Part shown: positions 25,855-34,027 of the stretch, in pieces | How positions within the stretch are numbered: the stretch's first letter is position 1 | Layout: every line of letters starts with the position of its first letter | NCBI GenBank assembly: GCA_017305055.1 | Contig: JAFKMZ010000027.1 | Location: 1 to 46,567, forward strand | Source of the DNA: Lysobacterales bacterium | GTDB taxonomy: Bacteria > Pseudomonadota > Gammaproteobacteria > Xanthomonadales > Rhodanobacteraceae | DNA: 46,567 bases | Direction of reading: 5' to 3' | Notes under the pieces: model-generated | What the model was told of the DNA's origin: nothing | What the model saw: the letters and a program-made list of their open reading frames with translations, nothing else | The model's database searches: none | Position numbers and translations under genes: made by a program

Positions 25855-27663
25855 ATGCGTGCACTACGTGTCCTGCTTCCAGCCCTGATCCTGGCCCCGG
25901 TCATGACGGCCCTTGCGGCCAGCGCGCCCATCGCGGGCTTTCTCCCGAAGCTGCCTGTCGCGAATATGGTGCTGCGCAATGCCGTGATCGCCACGCTTGA
26001 CCCCCTGCAGCCGCAGGTGCAGGCGCTCGCCTTGCGCGACGGCAAGATCGAGGCCCTGGGCAGCAACGAGGCGATCGCGCACTACGTCGGGCCGGGTACC
26101 CGGGTGCTGGACCTGCATGGCGCATTCATCACTCCCGGTTTCATCGAAGGCCACGGGCACCTCATGGCTACCGGTCAGGCGCTGATGCAACTCAATCTCG
26201 GCGCCGCACCGGACTGGGATGGCGTGGTGGCCATGGTCAAGGCCGCGGTGGCCAAGGCCAAGCCGGGACAGTGGATCCTCGGCCAGGGCTGGCAACAGGC
26301 CAAGTGGGACAAGGCGCCTGCACCGAACGTCGACGGCCTGCCTCTGCCGGCCGGTCTGGACGCGGTGTCGCCGCACAATCCGGTGCTGCTTTCGCACGCC
26401 AGTGGCCACGCCATCTATGCCAACGCGGCGGCGCTGAAACTGGCCGGCATCACCGCAAGAACGCCTGATCCGGTCGGCGGCAGCATCGTCCACGACGCCC
26501 ATGGCAATCCGCTCGGCGTGCTGCGCGATACCGCGGGTGACGCCGTCTACCAGGCGTACCGCCGCCACCTGGCCAGCTTGCCCGCGGCTGACAATGCCGC
26601 GCGGCGCGAGAAGGCATTGCAGCTCTCGGAGCAAAACGCGATCAGCAAGGGCATCACCAGCTTCGTCGACCAGGGCGAGGACTTCGCGACCGTGGATTGG
26701 CTGAAGCAGCAGGCGGCCAAGGGTTTGCCGCTGCGCCTGTATGTCAACATCGGGGTGGAATCCATTCCGCAGCTCGAGCAGCATCTCGCTGCGGCACGCA
26801 CCATCGGCTATGCCGACAACCACTTCACCGTGCGCGGCGTGGGCGAGGACGTCTCCGACGGCGCACTGGGCACGCGCAGCGCGTGGTTCCTCAAGCCCTA
26901 CAGCGATGCGCCGCAGATCACCGGCAAGAACGTCGCGCCGATGGCCACACTGACACAGATCGCCGAGATTGCGGCGCGGGACGGGTTCCAGGTGTCGATC
27001 CATGCGATCGGCGATCGCGCCAACCGTGAAGTGCTGGACATGTACCAGAAGATCTTCACCCAGGACCCGGCGGCGCATGCCCTGCGCTGGCGCATCGAGC
27101 ATGCGCAGCACGTGACGCCGGTCGACCTGCCGCGCTTCGCCGGGCTCGGTGTCATCGCCTCGATGCAGTCCATCCACGCCTGCTCGGATGCGCCCATGGT
27201 GGTGGCGCGCCTCGGTGAGCAGCGCGCACGGGACGAGTCCTACCTGTGGCATTCGCTGATCGAGAGTGGTGCAATGGTGCTCGACGGTACCGACACTCCG
27301 GTCGAGGACATCGACCCCATCCCGGTGTTCTATTGCGGCGTGACCCGCGCCTACGACCACGGCAAGAAGACGTTTTTCCCGGAGCAGGCCAAGACCCGCC
27401 TGCAGGAGCTGCGCTCCTACACCTGGAACAACGCCTACGCGATCTTCGAGGACAATGAACTCGGCTCGCTGACCCCTGGCAAGCTCGCCGACATCGACGT
27501 GTTCTCGGGGAACCTGCTCACCATGCCGGCCGCCGACATCCTGCGTACGCGCGTGCTGTACACCATCATCGGAGGCAAGGTCGTGTACCAGCGACCGGAT
27601 GCGGAAAAGTGGCGGGCAGGGCAGCAGTTCCCGGCCATGCCCGAATTCAACCACGTGAACTGA
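25855..27663 (+). CDS. Exported YtcJ-type amidohydrolase (amidohydrolase family 3), copy 2
   Basis: 602 aa, paralogous along its whole length to the copy at 21238-23043 (same residue numbering for His100/His102 in IEGHGHLM, same HAIGDRAN, IEHAQH, DGTDTPVED and the same last eight residues MPEFNHVN). The signal peptide ends near residue 22. The ATG follows CGAGGTG. It is transcribed in the same direction as the TonB receptor, 70 bases downstream, and probably from the same promoter. The strongest differences are near the active-site rim, such as SHASGH replacing TASYHG around residues 180-190, so the two copies may take different substrates. Confidence 0.85.
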   Translation: MRALRVLLPALILAPVMTALAASAPIAGFLPKLPVANMVLRNAVIATLDPLQPQVQALALRDGKIEALGSNEAIAHYVGPGTRVLDLHGAFITPGFIEGHGHLMATGQALMQLNLGAAPDWDGVVAMVKAAVAKAKPGQWILGQGWQQAKWDKAPAPNVDGLPLPAGLDAVSPHNPVLLSHASGHAIYANAAALKLAGITARTPDPVGGSIVHDAHGNPLGVLRDTAGDAVYQAYRRHLASLPAADNAARREKALQLSEQNAISKGITSFVDQGEDFATVDWLKQQAAKGLPLRLYVNIGVESIPQLEQHLAAARTIGYADNHFTVRGVGEDVSDGALGTRSAWFLKPYSDAPQITGKNVAPMATLTQIAEIAARDGFQVSIHAIGDRANREVLDMYQKIFTQDPAAHALRWRIEHAQHVTPVDLPRFAGLGVIASMQSIHACSDAPMVVARLGEQRARDESYLWHSLIESGAMVLDGTDTPVEDIDPIPVFYCGVTRAYDHGKKTFFPEQAKTRLQELRSYTWNNAYAIFEDNELGSLTPGKLADIDVFSGNLLTMPAADILRTRVLYTIIGGKVVYQRPDAEKWRAGQQFPAMPEFNHVN

Positions 27664-27720
27664 GCGGTCACTGGTGGCGTTCCGCGCGATCCGGGCACGG
27701 CGGTGTGGTTCGGCGTCGTC

Positions 27721-28407
27721 CTAGACGGCGACGGCGTCGAAGTCGCGGCAGGCGGGGTGCGTCCCCGTGTCCGGCAACGGCAGCGGGGCACGGACGACCT
27801 GGGTGGTTTGCCAGCCCGCGCCGTGAGCCGCGTCGAGTTCCTGCACGACGTCGGAGAGGAACAGGATCCGTTCCGGTGCCACACCGATTGTCTCGCCGAT
27901 GCGCCGATAGGATTCGGGGTCGCGCTTGGCACCGGTCTGCGTGTCGAAGAACCCGTCGAACAGCGACGACAGGTCGCCAGCCTCGCTGTGCCGGAAAAAC
28001 AACTGCTGCGCGACGACCGAGCCCGAGGAATAGACATACAGCCGCAGTCCACGCGCATGCCAGCCGCGCAGTCTCGCCGCTACCTCGGGATAGACGTGGG
28101 CCCGATAGGCGCCGGACGCATAGCCAGCCTCCCAGATCATCCCCTCCAGCGCCTTGAGCGCGGTGGACTTGCGGTCTTCGTCGATCCAGCGCAGCAGCAG
28201 TTCAACCACCTCCTGGCGGCTGGCTTCGGCCAGGCCGGCCTCGCGCGCGGCCTCGTGCAGCCAATGCCGCACCTCGGGCCGATCGCCATGAGTCTCGACA
28301 AAGCCGGCCAGGTGCTGGCGTGCATAGGGGAACAGCACGTCGTGCACGAAGCTGATCGAGCTGGTCGTGCCCTCGATGTCGGTGACGATGGCGCGCACCT
28401 CTTGCAT
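27721..28407 (-). CDS. mtnC: Enolase-phosphatase E1 (methionine salvage)
   Basis: 228-aa HAD-family enzyme. It enolises and dephosphorylates 2,3-diketomethylthiopentyl-1-phosphate to acireductone. Asp10 and Glu12 of VTDIEGTTSS are the catalytic motif I; SSGSV and GAKRDPESY are motifs II and III. ATG 28407 is chosen as it directly precedes motif I. It lies downstream of mtnD and mtnB on the same strand, separated from mtnD by 96 bases, and converges with the amidohydrolase gene. Confidence 0.95.
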   Translation of the reverse strand: MQEVRAIVTDIEGTTSSISFVHDVLFPYARQHLAGFVETHGDRPEVRHWLHEAAREAGLAEASRQEVVELLLRWIDEDRKSTALKALEGMIWEAGYASGAYRAHVYPEVAARLRGWHARGLRLYVYSSGSVVAQQLFFRHSEAGDLSSLFDGFFDTQTGAKRDPESYRRIGETIGVAPERILFLSDVVQELDAAHGAGWQTTQVVRAPLPLPDTGTHPACRDFDAVAV

Positions 28408-28503
28408 GCGGGATCCTTGGCTGCTGGGCGGTGACTCTCGGCTGCCGATACACCAGGCGCGCGGCTGCGGCATCCAGGCACAGCGTGCTCGAAGAGAATG
28501 GGG

Positions 28504-29073
28504 CTAGGCAGTTTGCGCCGGCCCCGCCTGTGGCGCCATGCGTGGAAAGCGGGTTGCGATGTCCTCGCCGGTGAACTGGGCGACCCAGCCGTCCTTGTTG
28601 GTGAACAGGCGGATGGCGACGAAGTAGGGCGACTCGCTCATGTCGAACCAGTGGCGCGTGCCGGCCGGGACGCCAATCAGGTCACCCTGCTCGCACAGCA
28701 CGTCGTATACGCCACTGTCCAGGTGCAGGGTGAACTGGCCGGAGCCGGCCACGAAGAATCGCACCTCGTCCTCGCTGTGCCGATGCTCGCTCAGGAACTT
28801 CGCCCGCAGCGCAGCCCGGTCGGGATGATCGGGAGCGAGGCTGATGACGTCGACCGACTGATAACCTCCGGCGGCCATCAGGCGGTCGATGTCGGCGCGA
28901 TAGGCGGCGACCACTTCGTCCTGGCTTGCGCCCGGACTGATCGGCTGGCTGGCGGCCCAACGCTCGAAGCGTACGCCGACCTTGGCCAGAGCAGTGGATA
29001 TCGCAGCGTGGTCGGTCAAGGTCTCGGTCGGGGCTTCCGGCCAGGCTTCGTCGAAAATGCGCAGTCGGCTCAT
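28504..29073 (-). CDS. mtnD: Acireductone dioxygenase
   Basis: 189-aa cupin enzyme that uses the acireductone made by MtnC. With Fe it yields the keto acid precursor of methionine; with Ni it gives an off-pathway product plus CO. The metal ligands are His97, His99, Glu103 (EHRHSEDEVRF) and His141. The start overlaps the mtnB stop by 4 bases, so translation is coupled. Confidence 0.95.
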   Translation of the reverse strand: MSRLRIFDEAWPEAPTETLTDHAAISTALAKVGVRFERWAASQPISPGASQDEVVAAYRADIDRLMAAGGYQSVDVISLAPDHPDRAALRAKFLSEHRHSEDEVRFFVAGSGQFTLHLDSGVYDVLCEQGDLIGVPAGTRHWFDMSESPYFVAIRLFTNKDGWVAQFTGEDIATRFPRMAPQAGPAQTA

Positions 29074-29723
29074 GATGTCTGCAACCTCCTCAGGTCCATT
29101 TCGCAGCCCAGCAGGAACTCCAGGGCCTCCAGGTGGCGGCGTGCCTCGTCGACATCGCGCCCCCATGTGTACAGACCGTGTCCGGCGATCAGGTAGGCAC
29201 ATAGCGGCTTGCCGCTGTCCAGCCAAGCGTCGACGCAGGCGACGAGCTCCGGCATGTGCTGGGTGTTGGGGAATACCGGTATGTCCACCACGCCGTCATG
29301 CGTGGTATGGCCATCGAGCGCCTTTTGCAGTTCCCAGCCCTGCAGGCGTACCAGGCCACGTTCCGCATACAGGCGCGAGGCCACGCTTTGCACCTGGGAA
29401 TGCGTGTGCAAGACCATGTCAGTGATGGGAAAGCGCCGGTAAATCTGCAGGTGCAATGCGGTCTCGGCGCTCGGACGCGAAGTTCCAGACACCGCTTGCC
29501 CGTTGCCGTCCACCAGCATGATGTCGTCCACGCTTGCGTGACGCTTGTCGCAGCCGGAAATCGTGATGGCCGCGTACGGGGTGGCGCCGACCCGCATGGA
29601 AAAGTTGCCGCTGGTCGCCGGTGTCCAGCCCAGGGCGCCAAGCTCGCGCGCGGTACGCGCCACCACCGGCGCGCAGGTTGCGAATTCGTCTGCGGTGGGG
29701 CCAGCGGCGAATGCTTGCTTCAT
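29070..29723 (-). CDS. mtnB: Methylthioribulose-1-phosphate dehydratase
   Basis: 217-aa class II aldolase-fold enzyme that dehydrates methylthioribulose-1-phosphate ahead of MtnC. Zinc ligands are His106 and His108 (LHTHSQ) and His182 (AGHGLYTWG), with Glu87 as the likely base. It is the first gene of the mtnB-mtnD-mtnC operon. The gene for MtnA, which makes its substrate, is not in this window. A palindrome, TGGACGTCCA, sits 6 bases before the start. Confidence 0.95.
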   Translation of the reverse strand: MKQAFAAGPTADEFATCAPVVARTARELGALGWTPATSGNFSMRVGATPYAAITISGCDKRHASVDDIMLVDGNGQAVSGTSRPSAETALHLQIYRRFPITDMVLHTHSQVQSVASRLYAERGLVRLQGWELQKALDGHTTHDGVVDIPVFPNTQHMPELVACVDAWLDSGKPLCAYLIAGHGLYTWGRDVDEARRHLEALEFLLGCEMDLRRLQTS

Positions 29724-29729
29724 GGCTTC

Positions 29730-29739
29730 TGGACGTCCA
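29730..29739. promoter_or_regulatory. Palindrome TGGACGTCCA at the mtnB start
   Basis: A perfect 10-base palindrome 6 bases upstream of mtnB, resembling the MetJ core AGACGTCT in its central GACGTC. TATAGT (minus strand, 29756-29751) nearby could be the -10, and the palindrome would lie around the transcription start. A single box is weak evidence. Confidence 0.3.
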
Positions 29740-29889
29740 AATCGATCATGACTATAACATGCGGGGCTCCGGCCAATTGCGCAAATGAGAGTTATTCGCG
29801 GAAGTCAGGGAAGGTTTCCCGAGTAGAGTTACGATGCATGCGGCCCAGCGGCGCAGCTGTGGATGGGTCGACCAGATGGAGATTGCAGC

Positions 29890-30219
29890 ATGTCGAATGA
29901 AACAGATATCGAGTCACGCCGGCGCTTCCTCAAGCTGGCCGCGGGTACGACCGTCGCCGCTGCGGTGGTTGGTGGCTTGCCCCGTTTTGCCCACGCTGCC
30001 GACCTGCCGGCGCTGGCGGAATCCGACCCCATGGCCAAGGCCTTGCATTACGTCGAGGATGCGACCAAGTCGAAGGATCCCAAGTACAAGGCCGGCCAGG
30101 ACTGCACCAATTGCCAGTTCTATTCCGGCGGCGCAACGGGCCGTGGTCCGTGCCAGCTGTTCCCGGGCAAATCGGTCAATGCGAAAGGGTGGTGCGTTTC
30201 GCATACGCCGAAGGCTTGA
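29890..30219 (+). CDS. High-potential iron-sulfur protein (HiPIP), Tat-exported
   Basis: 109 aa. A twin-arginine signal (SRRRFLK at 9-15, hydrophobic to FAHA at 36) precedes a small domain with four Cys (C72, C75, C88, C102) in the HiPIP spacing CxxC...C...C, which holds one [4Fe-4S] cluster cycling 3+/2+. HiPIPs carry electrons in the periplasm, often to cytochrome oxidases or photosynthetic centres. Tat export fits folding with its cluster in the cytoplasm. The gene is divergent from the methionine-salvage operon and followed by a hairpin terminator. It appears monocistronic. Confidence 0.92.
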   Translation: MSNETDIESRRRFLKLAAGTTVAAAVVGGLPRFAHAADLPALAESDPMAKALHYVEDATKSKDPKYKAGQDCTNCQFYSGGATGRGPCQLFPGKSVNAKGWCVSHTPKA

Positions 30220-30243
30220 TATCACGCTTGCAGCAGGACGCAG

Positions 30244-30266
30244 GAAGGCCGGCATTGCCGGCCTTC
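30244..30266 (+). terminator. Hairpin terminator after the HiPIP gene
   Basis: Perfect 10-bp stem GAAGGCCGGC/GCCGGCCTTC with a 3-base loop ATT, followed by TTCGTTGTTG, a T-rich but interrupted tail. It lies 25 bases after the stop. Confidence 0.75.
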
Positions 30267-30493
30267 TTCGTTGTTGGGGTAGGCGTGGAGATGGCTGCGG
30301 ATCAAGATGGCGCTGGCTCGATGTCACCAAGGGCCGATACCGGACAAGTTGCTGCCCGGAACACGCCAGGCTGAGGAGCTGATTCGCCTGACGCGCCGGG
30401 CAGCGATCCCGGGGTCCACTGCCAAGTGATAATCCCACGGTCCGCTGATAGTACTCCGATAGTCGCAAAATGGGCGCGCCCGCCGTCGATTTC

Positions 30494-30591
30494 TTGCGGA
30501 AATAACTCGTTAAATAGTTATAAAACAATATGTTATGTAATATTTGTATTGTCGTGATGATGTATCGACGCGGAGCGGGTATCGCCCCGCT
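30494..30591 (+). promoter_or_regulatory. AT-rich segment with inverted repeats and possible plus-strand promoter
   Basis: TTGCGG (30494) and TTATAA (30518) could be -35 and -10 with an 18-base spacer. ATAACT/AGTTAT (30502-30507, 30516-30521) and ACAATA/TATTGT (30525-30530, 30547-30552) form inverted repeats. A hairpin AGCGGG/CCCGCT (30574-30591) then TTTC could end a very short RNA. No gene follows on the plus strand. Confidence 0.25.
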
Positions 30592-30670
30592 TTCATGCCA
30601 ATTCGACGACGTTTACCGATGCTTGTCGATGTTTGTAGCAAATTCTTGGGATTCAACGAAGTTACGCAAA

Positions 30671-32131
30671 TCAGCCTGTCTTGCGTACGGTGCTGTGCCG
30701 GTAGCCGTAGAGGAAGTAGATGGTCAAGCCGAGGGCAGTCCATATGATCATCAGCATCCAGTTGTACCAAGCCATGAACGACAGCAGGGCGACGCAACTC
30801 AGGATGCCCAATGAGCAAATCAGCGGCGCCCACGGTACGCGGAATGTCCGTGGCAGTTCCGGGTGCGTGTAGCGCAGGATCCAGACGCCGGCGCAGACCG
30901 CGATGAACGCGATCAAGGTACCCATGGAGACCAGTTCACCGAGTACATCCAGGGGGAAGATCGCGGCGAGCAGGGCGATGCCGGCGCCGGTCACCAGGGT
31001 GTTGAGGTGTGGTGTGCGATGGATCGGATGCACGCGCGTGAACAGCTTGGGCAACATCCCGTCGCGGGCCATGATCATGAAGATGCGCGGCTGCGCGATG
31101 ATCATCACCAGCACCACGGATGCCAGGCCGAGCATGGCCCCGACTTCCACCACCCAGCGCAGCCAGGACAGCTGCGGATGCCCCTGCAGCGCGGTCACTA
31201 CCGGTTCGTTCGTGCCCAGGATCGTGTACGAGTTGAGGCCGGTCATGACTGCGGCCATGGCGATGTAGAGCACGGTGCAGATGGCCAGTGAGCCAAGGAT
31301 CGCGATCGGCAGGTCACGCTGTGGGTTGCGCGACTCCTGCGCGGCCACCGAGGTGGCCTCGAAACCGATGTAGGCAAAGAACACCATCGCGGCCCCGCGC
31401 ATGACGCCGCCCCAGCCATAGCGGTCGTGACCTTCCGAGGGCGGTACGAAGGGTACCCAGTTCGAAGGGTCCACATACCGCCAGCCGACCACGATCACCA
31501 GCAGGACCAGGCCGACCTTGATCGCCACCATGATCGAGTTGACCAGGCTCGACTCACGGATACCGACATAGCAGACCCAGGTGAGCAGGGCGATCAGGGC
31601 GACGGCAGGCAGGTTCAGCAGCGCCCCGGTGGTGACCAGCTGATGGTCGGCGGTGAATGCCAGCGGGGCACTGGTGAGAGCCGCCGGCAAGCTCAAATCC
31701 ATGTTGAACACTGCGCCTACGTGGTTGAGAAGACTCAGGAAATAACCAGTCCAGCTCACCGCGACCGCCGATGCGGATACACCATACTCGAGTACCAGGT
31801 TCCAGCCGATGAACCAGGCCATGAGCTCGCCCAAGGTGGCGTAGGCATAGGAATAAGCGCTGCCGGAGAGTGGGATCAGCGTGGCGAATTCGGCGTAGCA
31901 CAAGGCGGTGAACGAGCTGCAGATTGCCGCCAGCAGGAACGACAGCACCACGGCGGGTCCGGCGTGATCCGCGGCCGCCACGCCGGTGATGACGAAGATG
32001 CCGGCGCCAATCACGGCGCCGATGCCGATCGCCGTCAGCCCCCAAGGACCCAAGGTGCGTCGCAGCGTAGGGCCATCGCCTTCCAGGTCTTCGCGGAAGT
32101 CGGTCTTGCGCGCGAGCAATTGCTTGAGCAT
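30671..32131 (-). CDS. APC-family amino-acid permease (cationic amino-acid transporter type), copy 1
   Basis: 486 aa with about 12-13 membrane helices. The first helix has GIGAVIGAGIFVITG, the substrate-binding Gly-rich stretch of the APC fold, and FFAYIGFEATSVAAQESRNPQRDLP is the helix-6 unwinding region with the conserved ESRNPQRD loop of the YfnA/CAT branch. It moves amino acids into the cell with ions. It is the downstream member of a pair of related permeases. Tail: GYRHSTVRKTG. Confidence 0.88.
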   Translation of the reverse strand: MLKQLLARKTDFREDLEGDGPTLRRTLGPWGLTAIGIGAVIGAGIFVITGVAAADHAGPAVVLSFLLAAICSSFTALCYAEFATLIPLSGSAYSYAYATLGELMAWFIGWNLVLEYGVSASAVAVSWTGYFLSLLNHVGAVFNMDLSLPAALTSAPLAFTADHQLVTTGALLNLPAVALIALLTWVCYVGIRESSLVNSIMVAIKVGLVLLVIVVGWRYVDPSNWVPFVPPSEGHDRYGWGGVMRGAAMVFFAYIGFEATSVAAQESRNPQRDLPIAILGSLAICTVLYIAMAAVMTGLNSYTILGTNEPVVTALQGHPQLSWLRWVVEVGAMLGLASVVLVMIIAQPRIFMIMARDGMLPKLFTRVHPIHRTPHLNTLVTGAGIALLAAIFPLDVLGELVSMGTLIAFIAVCAGVWILRYTHPELPRTFRVPWAPLICSLGILSCVALLSFMAWYNWMLMIIWTALGLTIYFLYGYRHSTVRKTG

Positions 32132-32240
32132 GGATTTGGATCTTCAGGTGGGGACGACGCGGCAGGGGTGTGGGCTCGACCGGCTTGCTGCCCTGCCCAG
32201 ACGATGCGGCCAGCGCCAGGGCGCCGGCCGCTGCATGGCC

Positions 32241-33764
32241 TTACGCTGGCTTGCGGCGCAGCCGGCTGTGCCGATAACCGTAAAAGCCATAGATGCAAAA
32301 ACCGAGGACAGTCCAGCCGATCAGCAGCGGCCACAAGGTCTTGAACGCCTGCCAGAACAGGAACAGGCAAATGGCGGCACCGAGCGGGCACACCAGCCAG
32401 TACATCGGAACCCGGAATGCACGGGGAATTTCCGGCCGCGTGCGGCGCAGGACTGCCACGCCGATGCATACCGTGCTGAACGCCAGGAGCGTCCCCATGG
32501 ATACCAGGTCGCCGAGCACGCCTACCGGGAACAGGCCGGCCAGGGTCGCCGCGATGAGGCCGACGATGATCGTGCCGACGTAGGGGGTGCGGTGTTTCGG
32601 GTGCAGCTTGCCAAACGGCTTTGGCATCAGCCCGTCATTGGACATGGTGTAGAAGATGCGCGGCTGACCCATCAGCATCACCAGCACCACCGAGCTCAAG
32701 CCGGCCAGGGCGGCAAACACCACCAGGATCTTCATTCCGCTCAGCACATAGCTGGCGGTACTCCCGGCGGCGACCGTGCCCAGCACGTAGTTGAGGGCGG
32801 TGGCGACCGGTTCGGGCGTGTTCAGTTCGCGGAACGGGGCAAGTCCGGTCAGGGCGGCGGCCATGGCGATGTACAGGATGGTGCAGATCGCCAGCGAGCC
32901 CAGGATACCGATCGGCATGTCGCGCTGCGGGTTCTTTGCTTCGCCCGCTGCAGTCGATACCGCGTCAAAGCCGATATAGGCGAAGAACACCAGGGTGGCG
33001 CCACGGACCACACCGGCCCAGCCAAACGCGTCCCCACCTTCGTTGGGCGGAATGTACGGGTGCCAGAAATCCGTATTGATGAACTTGAACGTGACCACCA
33101 GGAACAGGAGGATCACGATCACCTTGATCGCCACGATGACGGCGTTGACCGTTGCCGACTGCGTGATGCCGCAATAGCACAGGTAGCTGATCGCCGCGAT
33201 GATGACGATGGCTGGAATGTTGAGGAAGGCACCCGTGGCAACGATGTGGTGGTCCACATAGGTGAATGGCGCGGCGGCCAAGGCCGCCGGCAGGCTGAAG
33301 TTCCAGCCGGTCGCCGAAGTCAGCATGCTCAGGAGCTCGTTGAAGTAGCCCGACCAACCCACCGCCACCGTTGACGCCGCGAACAGATACTCGAGCACCA
33401 GGTTCCAGCCGACAAACCAGGCCACCACCTCGCCCAGCGTTGCGTATGAATATGAATAGGCGCTGCCGGATACCGGCAGCATCGCCGCGAACTCGGCGTA
33501 GCACAGCCCAGCCAACCCGCAGGCGACGCCCGCGAGGATGAAACTGATCGTGAGTGCGGGGCCGGCAAACTGGGCTGCGGCCGTTCCTGTCAGCACGAAG
33601 ATGCCGGCGCCGATGACGGCTCCGATCCCGAGCATGATGAGGTGCTTGGCTGTCAGGACCCGCTTCAGCGTGACCTCGCCACCAATGTCGCCCTCGACCG
33701 GTTCGCCGGCGTCTACGTGCGGCATGGCCTTGATGGGATGGGTGGCAAACAGGTTTTCGATCAT
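32241..33764 (-). CDS. APC-family amino-acid permease (cationic amino-acid transporter type), copy 2
   Basis: 507 aa, clearly paralogous to its downstream neighbour (same GIGAVIGAGIFV helix 1, GEAKNPQRDMPIGILGSLAICT region and GYRHS tail). It is about 20 residues longer at the N-terminus. The order, 109-base spacing and shared strand imply one transcript starting upstream of 33764, probably after a local duplication. The 263 bases to parE hold no gene. Substrate preference cannot be fixed. Confidence 0.88.
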   Translation of the reverse strand: MIENLFATHPIKAMPHVDAGEPVEGDIGGEVTLKRVLTAKHLIMLGIGAVIGAGIFVLTGTAAAQFAGPALTISFILAGVACGLAGLCYAEFAAMLPVSGSAYSYSYATLGEVVAWFVGWNLVLEYLFAASTVAVGWSGYFNELLSMLTSATGWNFSLPAALAAAPFTYVDHHIVATGAFLNIPAIVIIAAISYLCYCGITQSATVNAVIVAIKVIVILLFLVVTFKFINTDFWHPYIPPNEGGDAFGWAGVVRGATLVFFAYIGFDAVSTAAGEAKNPQRDMPIGILGSLAICTILYIAMAAALTGLAPFRELNTPEPVATALNYVLGTVAAGSTASYVLSGMKILVVFAALAGLSSVVLVMLMGQPRIFYTMSNDGLMPKPFGKLHPKHRTPYVGTIIVGLIAATLAGLFPVGVLGDLVSMGTLLAFSTVCIGVAVLRRTRPEIPRAFRVPMYWLVCPLGAAICLFLFWQAFKTLWPLLIGWTVLGFCIYGFYGYRHSRLRRKPA

Positions 33765-34027
33765 CGGGTTCCAGGCTCCCCTTCAGGTGATCCCGCTCGG
33801 GTCTGCGCCGCGGCGCAGAGACGTTGGCTCGCTGTCGCAATAGTTCGCGAACATAGCGTAGCGGCCGCGCCAGTACAAGTTTCGTTCAGCATGGCGTCGG
33901 TGCGCACCGAGGCTCTGCCGGCATGGGCAATACGGTCGCGGCGTGACTGGGATCGAGGGGCTGCCTGCGTTCGCGGCGGCGCACGCGATGCCTGCGCCGA
34001 GGTTGGCGTTGGCACAAGTCTGGCGGC

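Larger units (their letters stand above)
30220..30670. other. 451-base gap with terminator and an AT-rich segment
   Basis: Between the convergent HiPIP and permease genes. It holds the HiPIP terminator, then about 200 bases with no gene, then an AT-rich stretch (30500-30560) unlike the rest of the window and a small GC hairpin. No long reading frame is credible. Confidence 0.6.

Noticed and set aside
29724-29889. SAM riboswitch before the methionine-salvage operon
   Set aside because: The mtnB start is only about 27 bases from the putative -10, so there is no room for an aptamer, and no riboswitch fold is evident.
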